Shown here piece after piece: positions 48,488 through 56,840 of a stretch of 64,000 bases of DNA. Each line of letters opens with the position of its first letter. Position 1 is the first letter of the stretch. The translations under genes and the position numbers were made by a program. The stretch is taken from positions 2,232,001 to 2,296,000 of the forward strand of contig NZ_CP069159.1 of assembly GCF_016811995.1 (NCBI RefSeq), given 5' to 3'. The notes under the pieces were generated by a model, which had not been told where the DNA came from, did no database searches, and saw only the letters and a list, made by a program, of their open reading frames with translations. Origin of the DNA: Citrobacter sp. R56. Lineage in GTDB: Bacteria > Pseudomonadota > Gammaproteobacteria > Enterobacterales > Enterobacteriaceae.

Positions 48488-51477
48488 TTCAGGTACACAC
48501 TCCCGCTGTCGATCCAGTAGTGGCTGCCGCTGTGTCGGCGGTCAGCCAGCGTATTTAATTTGAGGGTCAGGGCATTGGCGGCGACAGGCGTGCCATCCTG
48601 TAGCCAGGCATCGCTCAGTACGAAGGATTCCGGCCCGCTTTCTTTATTGGTGCCACGCAGTTGTAGCCGCACGTTTAAGACGCCATCTCCGGCAATGGTT
48701 TTCGCCAGTTCGGCGGAATTGATACTCAGGGTGTACAGCGGCGTAGCTGGCCAGCGACTGTTCGCCAGTTGGCGAAAACCGAGGGTAACGTTGCCGCGTA
48801 ACGGGAAGTGCAGACGGGTGTCCAGCTTCATGCCGGGTTTGTCGAGATCGACGTTGTGATACCAGACATTCTCATCGCGCAGCGTGTTCACCGTGTTATC
48901 CAGCACCCCGAGATAGCGCACCGTAGAGTAAGCGCCAATATCCGCCGCTTTGAAGTTAAAGCGCGGCAGGCGTAAGTCCAGCGCCAGACTGCACAGCATC
49001 GCACCCACGGCAGCGGTCGATTTCGGATTGCCAATACGGCCTTGCTGGCTGAACGGATACCATTCATGCACGCGGTAGTTATCCATCCAGACAATTCGGT
49101 TGACCGGAACCGGCTGCAGATGGCGGATCAGCGCCTGCACGCCTGGCAAGCAGGCAGGACGTCCGGTGACCAGCAACACGTCGCAACAATAGTGCGAAAT
49201 GGCTTCACAGACGGCATGAAGCGGGGAGGTCAGTGTGAACTGACCCGCCAGCAGCGCTTCCTGTAACGTGCTGAACTGCACCTGTAGCGGTACATTCAGC
49301 AGATCAAACGGCTCAGAGCCAGATGGCAACGCATGATCGAACGCCTGCTGGATATAGTTCATCACGTTGCGCGTAGGACGTTGAGGCAGCAGTTCGCCAA
49401 ACGAGGCATGTAATCCCGCCAGCGGATCGTTAATATCGCTCTGCTCCCAGGCGCTAAGCACCGCATGACCCAGCGGCATAAACAGCTGTAACGCGGTTTG
49501 TTGGCGCAAAATTGCCTGTGTATCTATCCGCCCCGAGTCGCCAAACAAGGTCGCCAGCAGGGCGGCGGCATCGCTTACCCCGGCCTGCTGCAAACGGGTT
49601 TGCAACGCAGGCAGGACACAACGTTGAATGACATCCAGCAGCAGGTCGTCTCCGGCGACTTTAAACCCTTCACGAAACAATAAGTGCGGCGTGATTTTGA
49701 CGTTAGCGCCGACACCGTCATCAAGCTGATAATGAACAACCGCCATATCGGTGGTGCCGCCGCCAATGTCGATAGAGGCGACGCGCAGCGCCCGACCTTT
49801 CACTTCACCAGGTTCTGGCAGGCGATCCGGGCGGGAGAGGGCATTAAAGAAAGATTCAGTACGACCGGCGTAGTGTGAAATCGCTTCGTTGTACAGCCAG
49901 ACGAGTTGCCCACAGCTGGCTTCATCCCATTCCATCTGGATCGTGGGCACCGGGATAACGCTCTTTTCCTGCTGTTTGCGGGTGGCGAAATCCTCGTCCT
50001 GTGGATGCCAGCCCATCGCCTTCCACACCAGCGCGACGGCTTCGAACATGCGCTGGCGGAAAATCTCGCGCTCCTGTTTCGGCATCGCAGAGGGCAACGT
50101 CAAAATCAGCGAACGTAGCTGACGGGGAGAGGTTGGGAAGCCCAGACGCAGCCGGGTCGCGACGCTGTTAATTTGCCCCAGCGCCTGTGCCAGAATTTCG
50201 CACAGCATGTGGGTCATCAGCGTGCTGCGGCTATATTGTGGGGAGAATACCGGCAATCGGTCATCCTGCGGCAGGCTGAACAGCGGCTCTCCATCGTCAT
50301 TCATCAGGTTCATTAACGGAAACGCCGTGGCGAGCGGCTCGCGCTGGGTTTTGCTGTTCATCTGGCTAAAACGCCAGTCCTGCAAGACCGGTGTTTCATC
50401 CCACAGATAGCGACGCGGGCTGGAGATCCCGCTGTTGCCTTCAGTGCCTAAACGCTGCATGGCCAGTTTTCGGGCTTCGTCGCCCACTCGCACAATAGAC
50501 GGCCAGACAAAGGCATCGTCGCGACCGCTTTCGACGGAAAAGTGCTGCTTGCCAAAGCGTGCTTCAGAGAACTCCAGGCGACTGGTGAAGAGAGGATCGT
50601 TGAGGAACTGCGGCTCGCTTAACGAACGAACCTGCAATTCTGCCGTCTGGCGCAGTCCGTCGTTGGCATCGCCGTGATCTTCAATCAGGACGCCGCAGGT
50701 GTGCGTATTGCCGACATCCAGAATCAAATCGACCGGGATTGCGGGTGTGCTCAGCGTATGGGTGACCAGTTTCACTTCCGGTACCGCAAGTTGTTCGCCC
50801 AGCAGCGTCAGCAGATTCAGCCAGTGCGCCTGATACTCAAAGTTGCGCAGCGCCAGTTGAACGTCCTGCTCTGAGTGATCTTCTTTGTGGGTAAGATGTT
50901 GGAAAAAGGCTTCCCGCAGCCAGCCGTCAACCCAGGTCTGATCAAGAAAATCGGCCACTTCGTCATCGCGCCAGGCGAGCGCAAAGCGGGTGCCGTTGAG
51001 CAGATCGTTTTCGTTTGGCGCAAGCGTTGCAGAGACGTTCTGTGCCAGTTGGCTGTCTAAGGCCAGGGTAACGCGATGGGTGTTTCCTGCACCGTCGGGA
51101 TGCGCCAGTTTGCGCACCTGTACCCGCGCCCAGTTATCCGGGCCTTCCACGAAAGTGCGTGGCGGATTAAAGCGCAAAAACGGCAGCGGCAACCAGACAC
51201 CGTCAAGCACCTCCAGCGAATGATGCAGCGTTTGGGTACTTTCCGGTTTAACGACTTCGGGTTGCCCGCCGGTGCGCACCGGTAACGTATAGCGACCGCT
51301 GCTGAGATCGAAATCCAGCCGTAACAAGGGGCCATTGGCCGTTTTTCGCACAAAACGCCCCAGGTGCGCTGACTCCTGCGGCGTCAACCCAAAATCAAGA
51401 AACTGCACGCCGCTGTTGGCGATAAGCGTTACGCTTTGTTTGTAATCACACAGATTTACCAGCATAAAATCAGGCAC
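48484..51477 (-). CDS. srfB: SrfB-like protein with actin/Hsp70-type ATPase fold
   Basis: 997 residues, pfam SrfB type. From about residue 250 onwards the chain shows the phosphate loops of the actin/Hsp70/sugar kinase fold: DVGNTHTCGVLIED (254-267), then SIDIGGGTTDMAVVHY (568-583), and an adenosine-like motif LLVTGRPACLPGVQALI near 780. The first 240 residues are beta-rich, and the last 180 residues carry a further domain. An ATP-driven chaperone-like or scaffold role is therefore likely by fold. It overlaps srfA by eight bases and srfC by four, so the three are co-translated. The cellular process is not known. Confidence 0.85.
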   Translation of the reverse strand: MPDFMLVNLCDYKQSVTLIANSGVQFLDFGLTPQESAHLGRFVRKTANGPLLRLDFDLSSGRYTLPVRTGGQPEVVKPESTQTLHHSLEVLDGVWLPLPFLRFNPPRTFVEGPDNWARVQVRKLAHPDGAGNTHRVTLALDSQLAQNVSATLAPNENDLLNGTRFALAWRDDEVADFLDQTWVDGWLREAFFQHLTHKEDHSEQDVQLALRNFEYQAHWLNLLTLLGEQLAVPEVKLVTHTLSTPAIPVDLILDVGNTHTCGVLIEDHGDANDGLRQTAELQVRSLSEPQFLNDPLFTSRLEFSEARFGKQHFSVESGRDDAFVWPSIVRVGDEARKLAMQRLGTEGNSGISSPRRYLWDETPVLQDWRFSQMNSKTQREPLATAFPLMNLMNDDGEPLFSLPQDDRLPVFSPQYSRSTLMTHMLCEILAQALGQINSVATRLRLGFPTSPRQLRSLILTLPSAMPKQEREIFRQRMFEAVALVWKAMGWHPQDEDFATRKQQEKSVIPVPTIQMEWDEASCGQLVWLYNEAISHYAGRTESFFNALSRPDRLPEPGEVKGRALRVASIDIGGGTTDMAVVHYQLDDGVGANVKITPHLLFREGFKVAGDDLLLDVIQRCVLPALQTRLQQAGVSDAAALLATLFGDSGRIDTQAILRQQTALQLFMPLGHAVLSAWEQSDINDPLAGLHASFGELLPQRPTRNVMNYIQQAFDHALPSGSEPFDLLNVPLQVQFSTLQEALLAGQFTLTSPLHAVCEAISHYCCDVLLVTGRPACLPGVQALIRHLQPVPVNRIVWMDNYRVHEWYPFSQQGRIGNPKSTAAVGAMLCSLALDLRLPRFNFKAADIGAYSTVRYLGVLDNTVNTLRDENVWYHNVDLDKPGMKLDTRLHFPLRGNVTLGFRQLANSRWPATPLYTLSINSAELAKTIAGDGVLNVRLQLRGTNKESGPESFVLSDAWLQDGTPVAANALTLKLNTLADRRHSGSHYWIDSGSVYLK

Positions 51478-52765
51478 CTATCTTTTTAAACGACAACGGC
51501 AGCGCCGCGTGAGCATCGTAACGCGCCGTGCAAGTCGCGACGTCATTCGCGCCCGCTTTACAGGTAATTTCCGGCATGGGGTAGCGTGAACCGTCAGTGC
51601 AACGCGCATTGCCACGACTCTTGATCATCAGCTCGCCCGTCTGATGCAGACCCGAGAACACCTCGGCCCGACAGACGATACTGTCTCCATGCACCACGCG
51701 AGCGGTGCCTTTATTGTTTTGCAACTGATAGCGCAGAGAGGGCGCTTTCCCGGTGATGGGATCCTTTACATCGATCATCACGCGCCAGTTACCGTTTAAA
51801 AAACGCGTCGTCCCGGCTTTCATCTGATTGGCATCCATCACCAGCGCATCTTTCGGGATGGCGGCAATCACCACCGGCTGTTCCGCTTTTTTCTCTGTTT
51901 GAGGTGCCGGGATCACTTCCGCCTGATGCAGCGGCAGCGGGGCGATTGTCTTCGGCAACGGTTTTATCTCTGATGCAGCCAACATCACGGGGACAGGGGT
52001 TTCAGTGACGACAGTCGATGGCTTCCACAGCAATGGCGCAGCGATGAGCGCAATAACCGCCGCCGCGAGCGGCAAACACCACACGGGCAGACGACGGGCG
52101 GGTTTCACCGACGGCGGTGGCGTTTCCGGCTCACTGACTTTCAGCGCAGCAATTGAAATCGGCTCAGGCTCCGGGAGTGGCTCGATAACAGGCACCAGCA
52201 GAGGTTCATCCGCCAGAGCGAAGGTTACCTCGGGAACGGGCTCGTCTTCCGGCTCAGGTTCTACGCAAAGCGCAGGTGGCGCGTCAAAGGTGCGCAGGCA
52301 ATCCAGGACCTCTTCACGAGTATTTTCGTTGAGATTCACGAAACCCCAGAAGGTGATAACCGGCTTGCCGTTCACCAGAAAAACATGATTTTCGCCAGGG
52401 AACTGAAGGGCTTTCTCCAGCAACGATCCAAACAGTTGCAGAGACGTTTTACCGGATTGCAGGCTTTTTCGACTCAAAGCCGCTGCCGTCTCTACCATGC
52501 CAGCCAGCACGCGCAGCGCCCGTAAACGCGACTCTTCGCTGGCAGATTTCCACGCGATAGCCTCTCCCTCGACCGGGGAATACCAGTCAACGCGCTCGCC
52601 GGTATCATTGAGTTGCGGTATCGCCAGACATTCCGCCATGGCTTGCTGTTTACGCAGGCGGAGCGTTTCACGAATTTGCAATGCTGAATCAAAAACGGCC
52701 TGACCGCCGCCGCCCACGGCCTGATAGTCATCCAGATTGCCGCTACGCAAGAGAGTTTTTGCCAC
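51470..52765 (-). CDS. srfA: SrfA-like membrane-anchored protein
   Basis: 431 residues. The N-terminal 160 residues (MAKTLLRSGNLDDYQAVGGG) look cytosolic, followed by a Pro/Glu-rich linker (about 163-225). A single membrane helix is at about 227-247 (LPVWCLPLAAAVIALIAAPL). The C-terminal 180 residues are then periplasmic and contain Cys pairs (Cys in VCRAEVF, ARCTDG, ITCKAG and ATCTARYD). The protein thus links the cytosolic SrfB/SrfC pair to the envelope. It is first in the srfABC operon and overlaps srfB. Homologue of Salmonella SrfA by context and partner genes; the SrfA family is the least conserved of the three. Confidence 0.8.
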   Translation of the reverse strand: MAKTLLRSGNLDDYQAVGGGGQAVFDSALQIRETLRLRKQQAMAECLAIPQLNDTGERVDWYSPVEGEAIAWKSASEESRLRALRVLAGMVETAAALSRKSLQSGKTSLQLFGSLLEKALQFPGENHVFLVNGKPVITFWGFVNLNENTREEVLDCLRTFDAPPALCVEPEPEDEPVPEVTFALADEPLLVPVIEPLPEPEPISIAALKVSEPETPPPSVKPARRLPVWCLPLAAAVIALIAAPLLWKPSTVVTETPVPVMLAASEIKPLPKTIAPLPLHQAEVIPAPQTEKKAEQPVVIAAIPKDALVMDANQMKAGTTRFLNGNWRVMIDVKDPITGKAPSLRYQLQNNKGTARVVHGDSIVCRAEVFSGLHQTGELMIKSRGNARCTDGSRYPMPEITCKAGANDVATCTARYDAHAALPLSFKKIGA

Positions 52766-53047
52766 GTTATTGTCCCTTAGACTTCTTCACGCATCTACTT
52801 TACGGGTCGCCGCGACATGCAAACGGCGGAAGAGAGGCAAAAAGGGGCGAATTTTCCAGGCATAGAGGAGACGGAAAAATCTTGACGTTAACAAAAAGAC
52901 TTAAGGGAAATTCTTTCACGCCCGTTGCGGAATTTATCAGCGAAAAACGCCGGATTTGCATAACCTGAGAGTGATTCGTTATTTGTCAGTTTTTGTCAGC
53001 TATGCTCAGATGGTCCTCTTACGACTAAAATGAGAAGGCCTATAACT

Positions 53048-54646
53048 ATGTCTACAGGGAAAGCAGTGTTTGCACTGGCGCTCAGCGCAATGTTGCCCAC
53101 AGGCGCCGCCATGGCGGCAGCGACGGATACAATCATCTATTGCTCGGAAGCGTCTCCCGAATCGTTTAACCCGCAAATCGCCAGTTCTGGCCCCTCGTTT
53201 GTGGCCAGTTCTCAGGTGCTGTACAACCGATTAATCAATTTTGATCCGGTAAAAAATACCCCGGTCCCGTCTCTGGCGACCGACTGGACTATCTCTGAAG
53301 ACGGCAAAACCTATACCTTCACCCTGAGGCAGGGTGTGAAGTTCAACAGTAATAAATTCTTCAAGCCCACCCGTGATTTCAACGCTGACGACGTTATTTT
53401 CTCCGTTTTGCGCCAGAAAGACGCCAGCCATCCCTATCACAACGTTTCGCAGGGGAGCTACGAATACTTCAATGATGTCGGTCTGGACAAATTGATCAAA
53501 GAGGTGAAGAAGCTTGACGATTACCACGTACAGTTTGTGTTGAGCGAGCCGAATGCGGCGTTTCTCGCCGACTGGGGGATGGATTTTGCGTCTATTCTCT
53601 CGGCGGAATATGCCGATGCCATGCTGAAAAAAGGCACGCCGGAAAACGTCGATAACTGGCCGATTGGCACCGGTCCTTACGTTTTACAACAGTACAAGCA
53701 GGATGCGCAGATTCGCTATCTGGCGAACCCTCACTACTGGGATGGCGATGTGCCGACAAAACACCTGATTTTTTCGATCACGCCTAACGTCCAGACGCGT
53801 CTGGCAAAACTGCAAACCAACGAATGTCAGATTATTCCCGCGCCCGCGCCAGTGCAGTTTGATGAGATTAAAAAGAATAAAGATCTGACGCTGCATACCG
53901 TTGATGCGCTAAACGTCGGGTATCTGGCGTTTAATACAGAGAAGAAACCGTTGGATAATGTTCTGGTTCGCCAGGCGCTGAATTACGCCACGGACAAAAA
54001 CGCGATCATTAACGCGGTCTTTTTAGGTTCCGGCACGGTTGCAAAATCGCCCCTTCCGCCGAAGATGATGGGCTTTAAAAAAGACCTTAACGACTACACT
54101 TACGATCCACAAAAGGCGAAAGAACTGCTGAAACAGGCCGGGCAGGAGAAGGGCTTTGAAGTGACGCTCTGGTCAATGCCGGTTCAACGTCCTTATAACC
54201 CCAACTCGCGGCGAATTGCCGAGATGATCCAGAGTGACTGGGCAAAAGTGGGCGTAACGGCAAAAATTGTCTCTTTTGAGTGGGGCGAGTACCTTTCCGG
54301 CATGCGTAAAGGCGAACATGATACCGCGCTGTTTGGCTGGATGTCTGATAACGGTGACCCGGATAATTTTGCCGATGTCTTGTTAGGGTGTAATAGCATC
54401 AAAACCGGATCGAATGCCGCACGCTGGTGCGATAAGGGGTATGATGCGCTTGTGCAGAAGGCGAAGCTGGTCAGCGATCCGGCCGAACGCGCGGCGTTGT
54501 ACGGTCAGGCACAGGACATTTTTTATCAACAAGCGCCCTGGATAGCGCTGGCTAACGGAAAAACGTTCTACGCTACGCGCAGTAATGTGAGCGGTTACAG
54601 CGTAAGCCTGATGGGCAGCGATTTTTCAAAAGCGAAATTGAATTAA
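53048..54646 (+). CDS. Orphan DppA-like peptide-binding protein
   Basis: 532 residues from MSTGKAVFALALSAML, with a signal peptide cleaved after AMAA; AGAAGG precedes this ATG, while a further start lies six codons earlier. It is a solute-binding protein of the DppA/OppA group: TIIYCSEASPESFNPQIA at the mature N-terminus, QGSYEYFNDVGLDKLIKEVK, and MPVQRPYNPNSRRIAEMIQ follow E. coli DppA closely. No permease or ATPase gene is nearby, so it probably feeds dppBCDF or another importer encoded elsewhere. It is divergent from srfA across about 280 bases. It is followed by ydcY 17 bases later. I do not recall this gene here in E. coli K-12. Confidence 0.88.
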   Translation: MSTGKAVFALALSAMLPTGAAMAAATDTIIYCSEASPESFNPQIASSGPSFVASSQVLYNRLINFDPVKNTPVPSLATDWTISEDGKTYTFTLRQGVKFNSNKFFKPTRDFNADDVIFSVLRQKDASHPYHNVSQGSYEYFNDVGLDKLIKEVKKLDDYHVQFVLSEPNAAFLADWGMDFASILSAEYADAMLKKGTPENVDNWPIGTGPYVLQQYKQDAQIRYLANPHYWDGDVPTKHLIFSITPNVQTRLAKLQTNECQIIPAPAPVQFDEIKKNKDLTLHTVDALNVGYLAFNTEKKPLDNVLVRQALNYATDKNAIINAVFLGSGTVAKSPLPPKMMGFKKDLNDYTYDPQKAKELLKQAGQEKGFEVTLWSMPVQRPYNPNSRRIAEMIQSDWAKVGVTAKIVSFEWGEYLSGMRKGEHDTALFGWMSDNGDPDNFADVLLGCNSIKTGSNAARWCDKGYDALVQKAKLVSDPAERAALYGQAQDIFYQQAPWIALANGKTFYATRSNVSGYSVSLMGSDFSKAKLN

Positions 54647-54663
54647 GACGTTAAGGAGAAAAT

Positions 54664-54897
54664 ATGTCGCATCTGGATGAGGTAAGTTCACGCGTCGATG
54701 CCGCCATTAATGAAGGCGTGATCAGCCATATGAATGAACTGCTGGTGGTGCTGAGCGATGATGGCGAGCTGAGTCGGGAAGATCGCTATACCCAGCAGCA
54801 ACGCTTGCGTACCGCCATTGCGCATCATGGACGCCAGCACAAAGAAGAGATGGAAGCGCGCCGCGATCAGCTCACCAAAGGCGGCACGATCCTCTGA
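54664..54897 (+). CDS. ydcY: DUF2526 protein YdcY
   Basis: 77 residues, MSHLDEVSSRVDAAINEGVI, matching E. coli YdcY across its length. It is a small, acidic, helical cytosolic protein of unknown function, with the characteristic ELSREDRYTQQQRLRTAIAH segment. AAGGAG lies before the ATG. It lies 17 bases after the DppA-like gene, so it may be co-transcribed here, although in E. coli it stands next to ortT. Confidence 0.92.
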   Translation: MSHLDEVSSRVDAAINEGVISHMNELLVVLSDDGELSREDRYTQQQRLRTAIAHHGRQHKEEMEARRDQLTKGGTIL

Positions 54898-54902
54898 TCA
54901 TC

Positions 54903-55352
54903 CTAAAACGTGCGTCTGGCGACCAGCCAGGCGCCGACAACCAGCAAAACCGCCCCGCACACGGGACCAGCCAGCGCCCGTATCGGCACCCCGTGACTTC
55001 GCACGATATCCAGCACTAAGCCACCAATCAATTGACTGGCGACCAGTACCGCAATGGTGGTCGCCGCGCCGACATATTGATAACCACTGATGCTGGCGAA
55101 AACAAAAAACGACCCTAACAGGCCGGGGATCAGCGTCCACCAGCGCACGCTGGACATCAGCTCGCCAAATCCCACCGCACCCTGTTTGAACCCTAAAATG
55201 CTGACAAACAGAATAATGCCCACCAGCGAATTGAGCAGCATCGCGATAAGGATGGTCGACGAGGTCTGGGTAATCCGCACCATCAGGGTGTTTTGTACAA
55301 CCAGGCCAATGCCTGCGGCAATCAGGAAAGCAACGGTCAGCGTCTGGTTCAT
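54903..55352 (-). CDS. ydcZ: DMT-superfamily inner-membrane protein YdcZ
   Basis: 149 residues from MNQTLTVAFLIAAGIGLVVQ; four or five membrane helices (DUF606). It matches E. coli YdcZ. Members of this half-size DMT family are thought to act as dimers in small-molecule export; substrate unknown. Its ATG overlaps the mnaT stop codon by four bases (ATGA), so it is coupled to the acetyltransferase. The open frame extends 21 codons upstream inside mnaT. Confidence 0.93.
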   Translation of the reverse strand: MNQTLTVAFLIAAGIGLVVQNTLMVRITQTSSTILIAMLLNSLVGIILFVSILGFKQGAVGFGELMSSVRWWTLIPGLLGSFFVFASISGYQYVGAATTIAVLVASQLIGGLVLDIVRSHGVPIRALAGPVCGAVLLVVGAWLVARRTF

Positions 55353-55867
55353 CTGTGTCCGTCCGGATCGATACGATCGTCCAGTTGCAGTTGCATAAAG
55401 GTCAGATCCAGCCAACGACCAAATTTCGTACCGACCTGCGGCATGTGCGCTGTCGTTTTAAACCCCAGTGATTCATGCAGATGCAGCGAGGCGAGGTTTT
55501 GCGACTCAATTCCAGCAACCATCACGTGTTTACCGCACGCACGCGCCTCATCAATCAGTCTTTTGAGTAGTGCTCGCCCCAGACCCTTACCCTGATGTTC
55601 CGGGTGAACATAGACAGAGTGTTCAACGGTATGGCGAAAGCCCTCAAAGTTTCGCCAGTCGCCAAAAGAGGCATAGCCGGTGACCGTGTCATTTTCTTCG
55701 CTGACCAGTACCGGATAGCCCAGGAACTGACGCGCTTCATACCAGGCGATACGGTTGTCGACATCAACGGTTTGATCGTTCCAGATGGCGGCGGTGTGTA
55801 AAACGGCATGGTTGTAGATTTCTGCGATGGCGGCACAGTCATCTTTGCTGGCAAATCGAATGGGCAT
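55349..55867 (-). CDS. mnaT: L-amino acid (methionine) N-acetyltransferase MnaT
   Basis: 172 residues from MPIRFASKDDCAAIAEIYNH, preceded by GAGG at seven bases; four upstream codons are open but not conserved. It is a GNAT enzyme of the phosphinothricin acetyltransferase type, formerly YncA, which acetylates methionine sulfone and sulfoximine and neutralises toxic methionine analogues. The acetyl-CoA loop is VHPEHQGKGLGRALLKRLID (about 84-103). It is coupled to ydcZ and divergent from the XRE-cupin regulator, which starts 38 bases away. Confidence 0.94.
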   Translation of the reverse strand: MPIRFASKDDCAAIAEIYNHAVLHTAAIWNDQTVDVDNRIAWYEARQFLGYPVLVSEENDTVTGYASFGDWRNFEGFRHTVEHSVYVHPEHQGKGLGRALLKRLIDEARACGKHVMVAGIESQNLASLHLHESLGFKTTAHMPQVGTKFGRWLDLTFMQLQLDDRIDPDGHR

Positions 55868-55868
55868 G

Positions 55869-55915
55869 TTGAACCTCAAGGGGTGTTCACTATAGTATTA
55901 CGATATGAATACTAT
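55869..55915 (+). promoter_or_regulatory. Sigma-70 promoter and overlapping operator of the XRE-cupin gene
   Basis: TTGAAC (55869-55874) and TATAGT (55891-55896) are 16 bases apart. ATAGTATT at 55892-55899 and AATACTAT at 55908-55915 form a perfect 8+8 inverted repeat that covers both the -10 box and the start codon at 55905. A repressor bound here would block transcription and the ribosome start together. Confidence 0.7.
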
Positions 55916-56480
55916 TGAAGACAGTATAAATCAACGGATCAGTGTCAGAATTCGCATTGAACGCGAGTCGCGGGGCTGGTCGTTGACGGAGCTTGCCGAA
56001 CGGGCGGGCGTCTCACGGGCGATGATCCACAAGATTGAACGGGGCGAGAGCAGTCCAACGGCAACGCTGCTTGGCAGACTTTCGGGCGCGTTTGGCATTA
56101 GCATGTCGACGCTGATCGCCCGCGCCGAGATGCAGGAGGGCAAACTGTTGCGCTTTGCCGATCAACCGGTCTGGCACGATCCGCAAACGCACTATCTGCG
56201 CCGCCATGTCTCGCCGCGCAGCGATCTGCCGATCGATTTGGTGCAGATTGAACTTCCGCCCGGCAGCGACGTTCCGATGCCTGCGTCGTCCTACGCGCTG
56301 GCCCGTCAGCTTATCTGGTTACAGCAGGGAGAACTGGTGTTTGTTGAAGGGGATACCCGTCATGAAATGAAGGCCGGGGACTGTCTCGAACTCGGACCGC
56401 CCAATGACTGCCGCTTTATTAATGAAACGTCATATCCCTGCGTTTATCTGGTGGTACGTTTAAATCCCACCGGCAATTAA
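55905..56480 (+). CDS. XRE-cupin transcriptional regulator
   Basis: 191 residues. An XRE helix-turn-helix occupies about residues 13-66 (SLTELAERAGVSRAMIHKIE), and a cupin domain lies at about 110-188 (GELVFVEGDTRHEMKAGDCL). It is divergent from mnaT-ydcZ and is likely to control that operon, itself, or both. The ATG sits inside an inverted repeat and only about 8 bases after the -10 box, with no Shine-Dalgarno sequence, so the message may be leaderless. E. coli K-12 has other genes here, so I give no symbol. A strong terminator follows. Confidence 0.88.
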   Translation: MNTIEDSINQRISVRIRIERESRGWSLTELAERAGVSRAMIHKIERGESSPTATLLGRLSGAFGISMSTLIARAEMQEGKLLRFADQPVWHDPQTHYLRRHVSPRSDLPIDLVQIELPPGSDVPMPASSYALARQLIWLQQGELVFVEGDTRHEMKAGDCLELGPPNDCRFINETSYPCVYLVVRLNPTGN

Positions 56481-56501
56481 GCCGCAAGCGCTGTGGATAT
56501 A

Positions 56502-56532
56502 AACTGCTCCACCGGAGCAGTTTTCTTCTTTT
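56502..56532 (+). terminator. Terminator after the XRE-cupin gene
   Basis: AACTGCTCC and GGAGCAGTT form a 9-bp stem with an ACC loop, followed by TTTTCTTCTTTT. Confidence 0.9.
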
Positions 56533-56840
56533 ATTATTAAATCCAACGCGACGTAATCTCATTCTCTTCTGTGAAGTTTGAAATGAAATACATCTTTAAA
56601 AGAGCAGCGAATATATAACGTGATGTATTTGTCAATAACTAATGCATTAAAAAAGCTGAATTAAAGTCTTTTTATATAATATCTGAAAAAAATAACAATT
56701 ACTAGCAATGACAATATTTATACAAAATGCGATTGTTAATTATGCGGTCGTCGTTGCAAATTTGAAATAATATGTAACCCTATGTTAAATTTTCTTTTTG
56801 GCCGCTCTGATGGAATTGGCAGCTAGGAAAATAATGAAAC
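56533..56840. other. AT-rich region upstream of the autotransporter gene
   Basis: 308 bases, strongly AT-rich with runs of A and T and no gene on either strand. It presumably contains the autotransporter promoter. Base composition is unlike the flanking core genes and fits an acquired, probably H-NS-bound region; this is inference. Confidence 0.5.
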
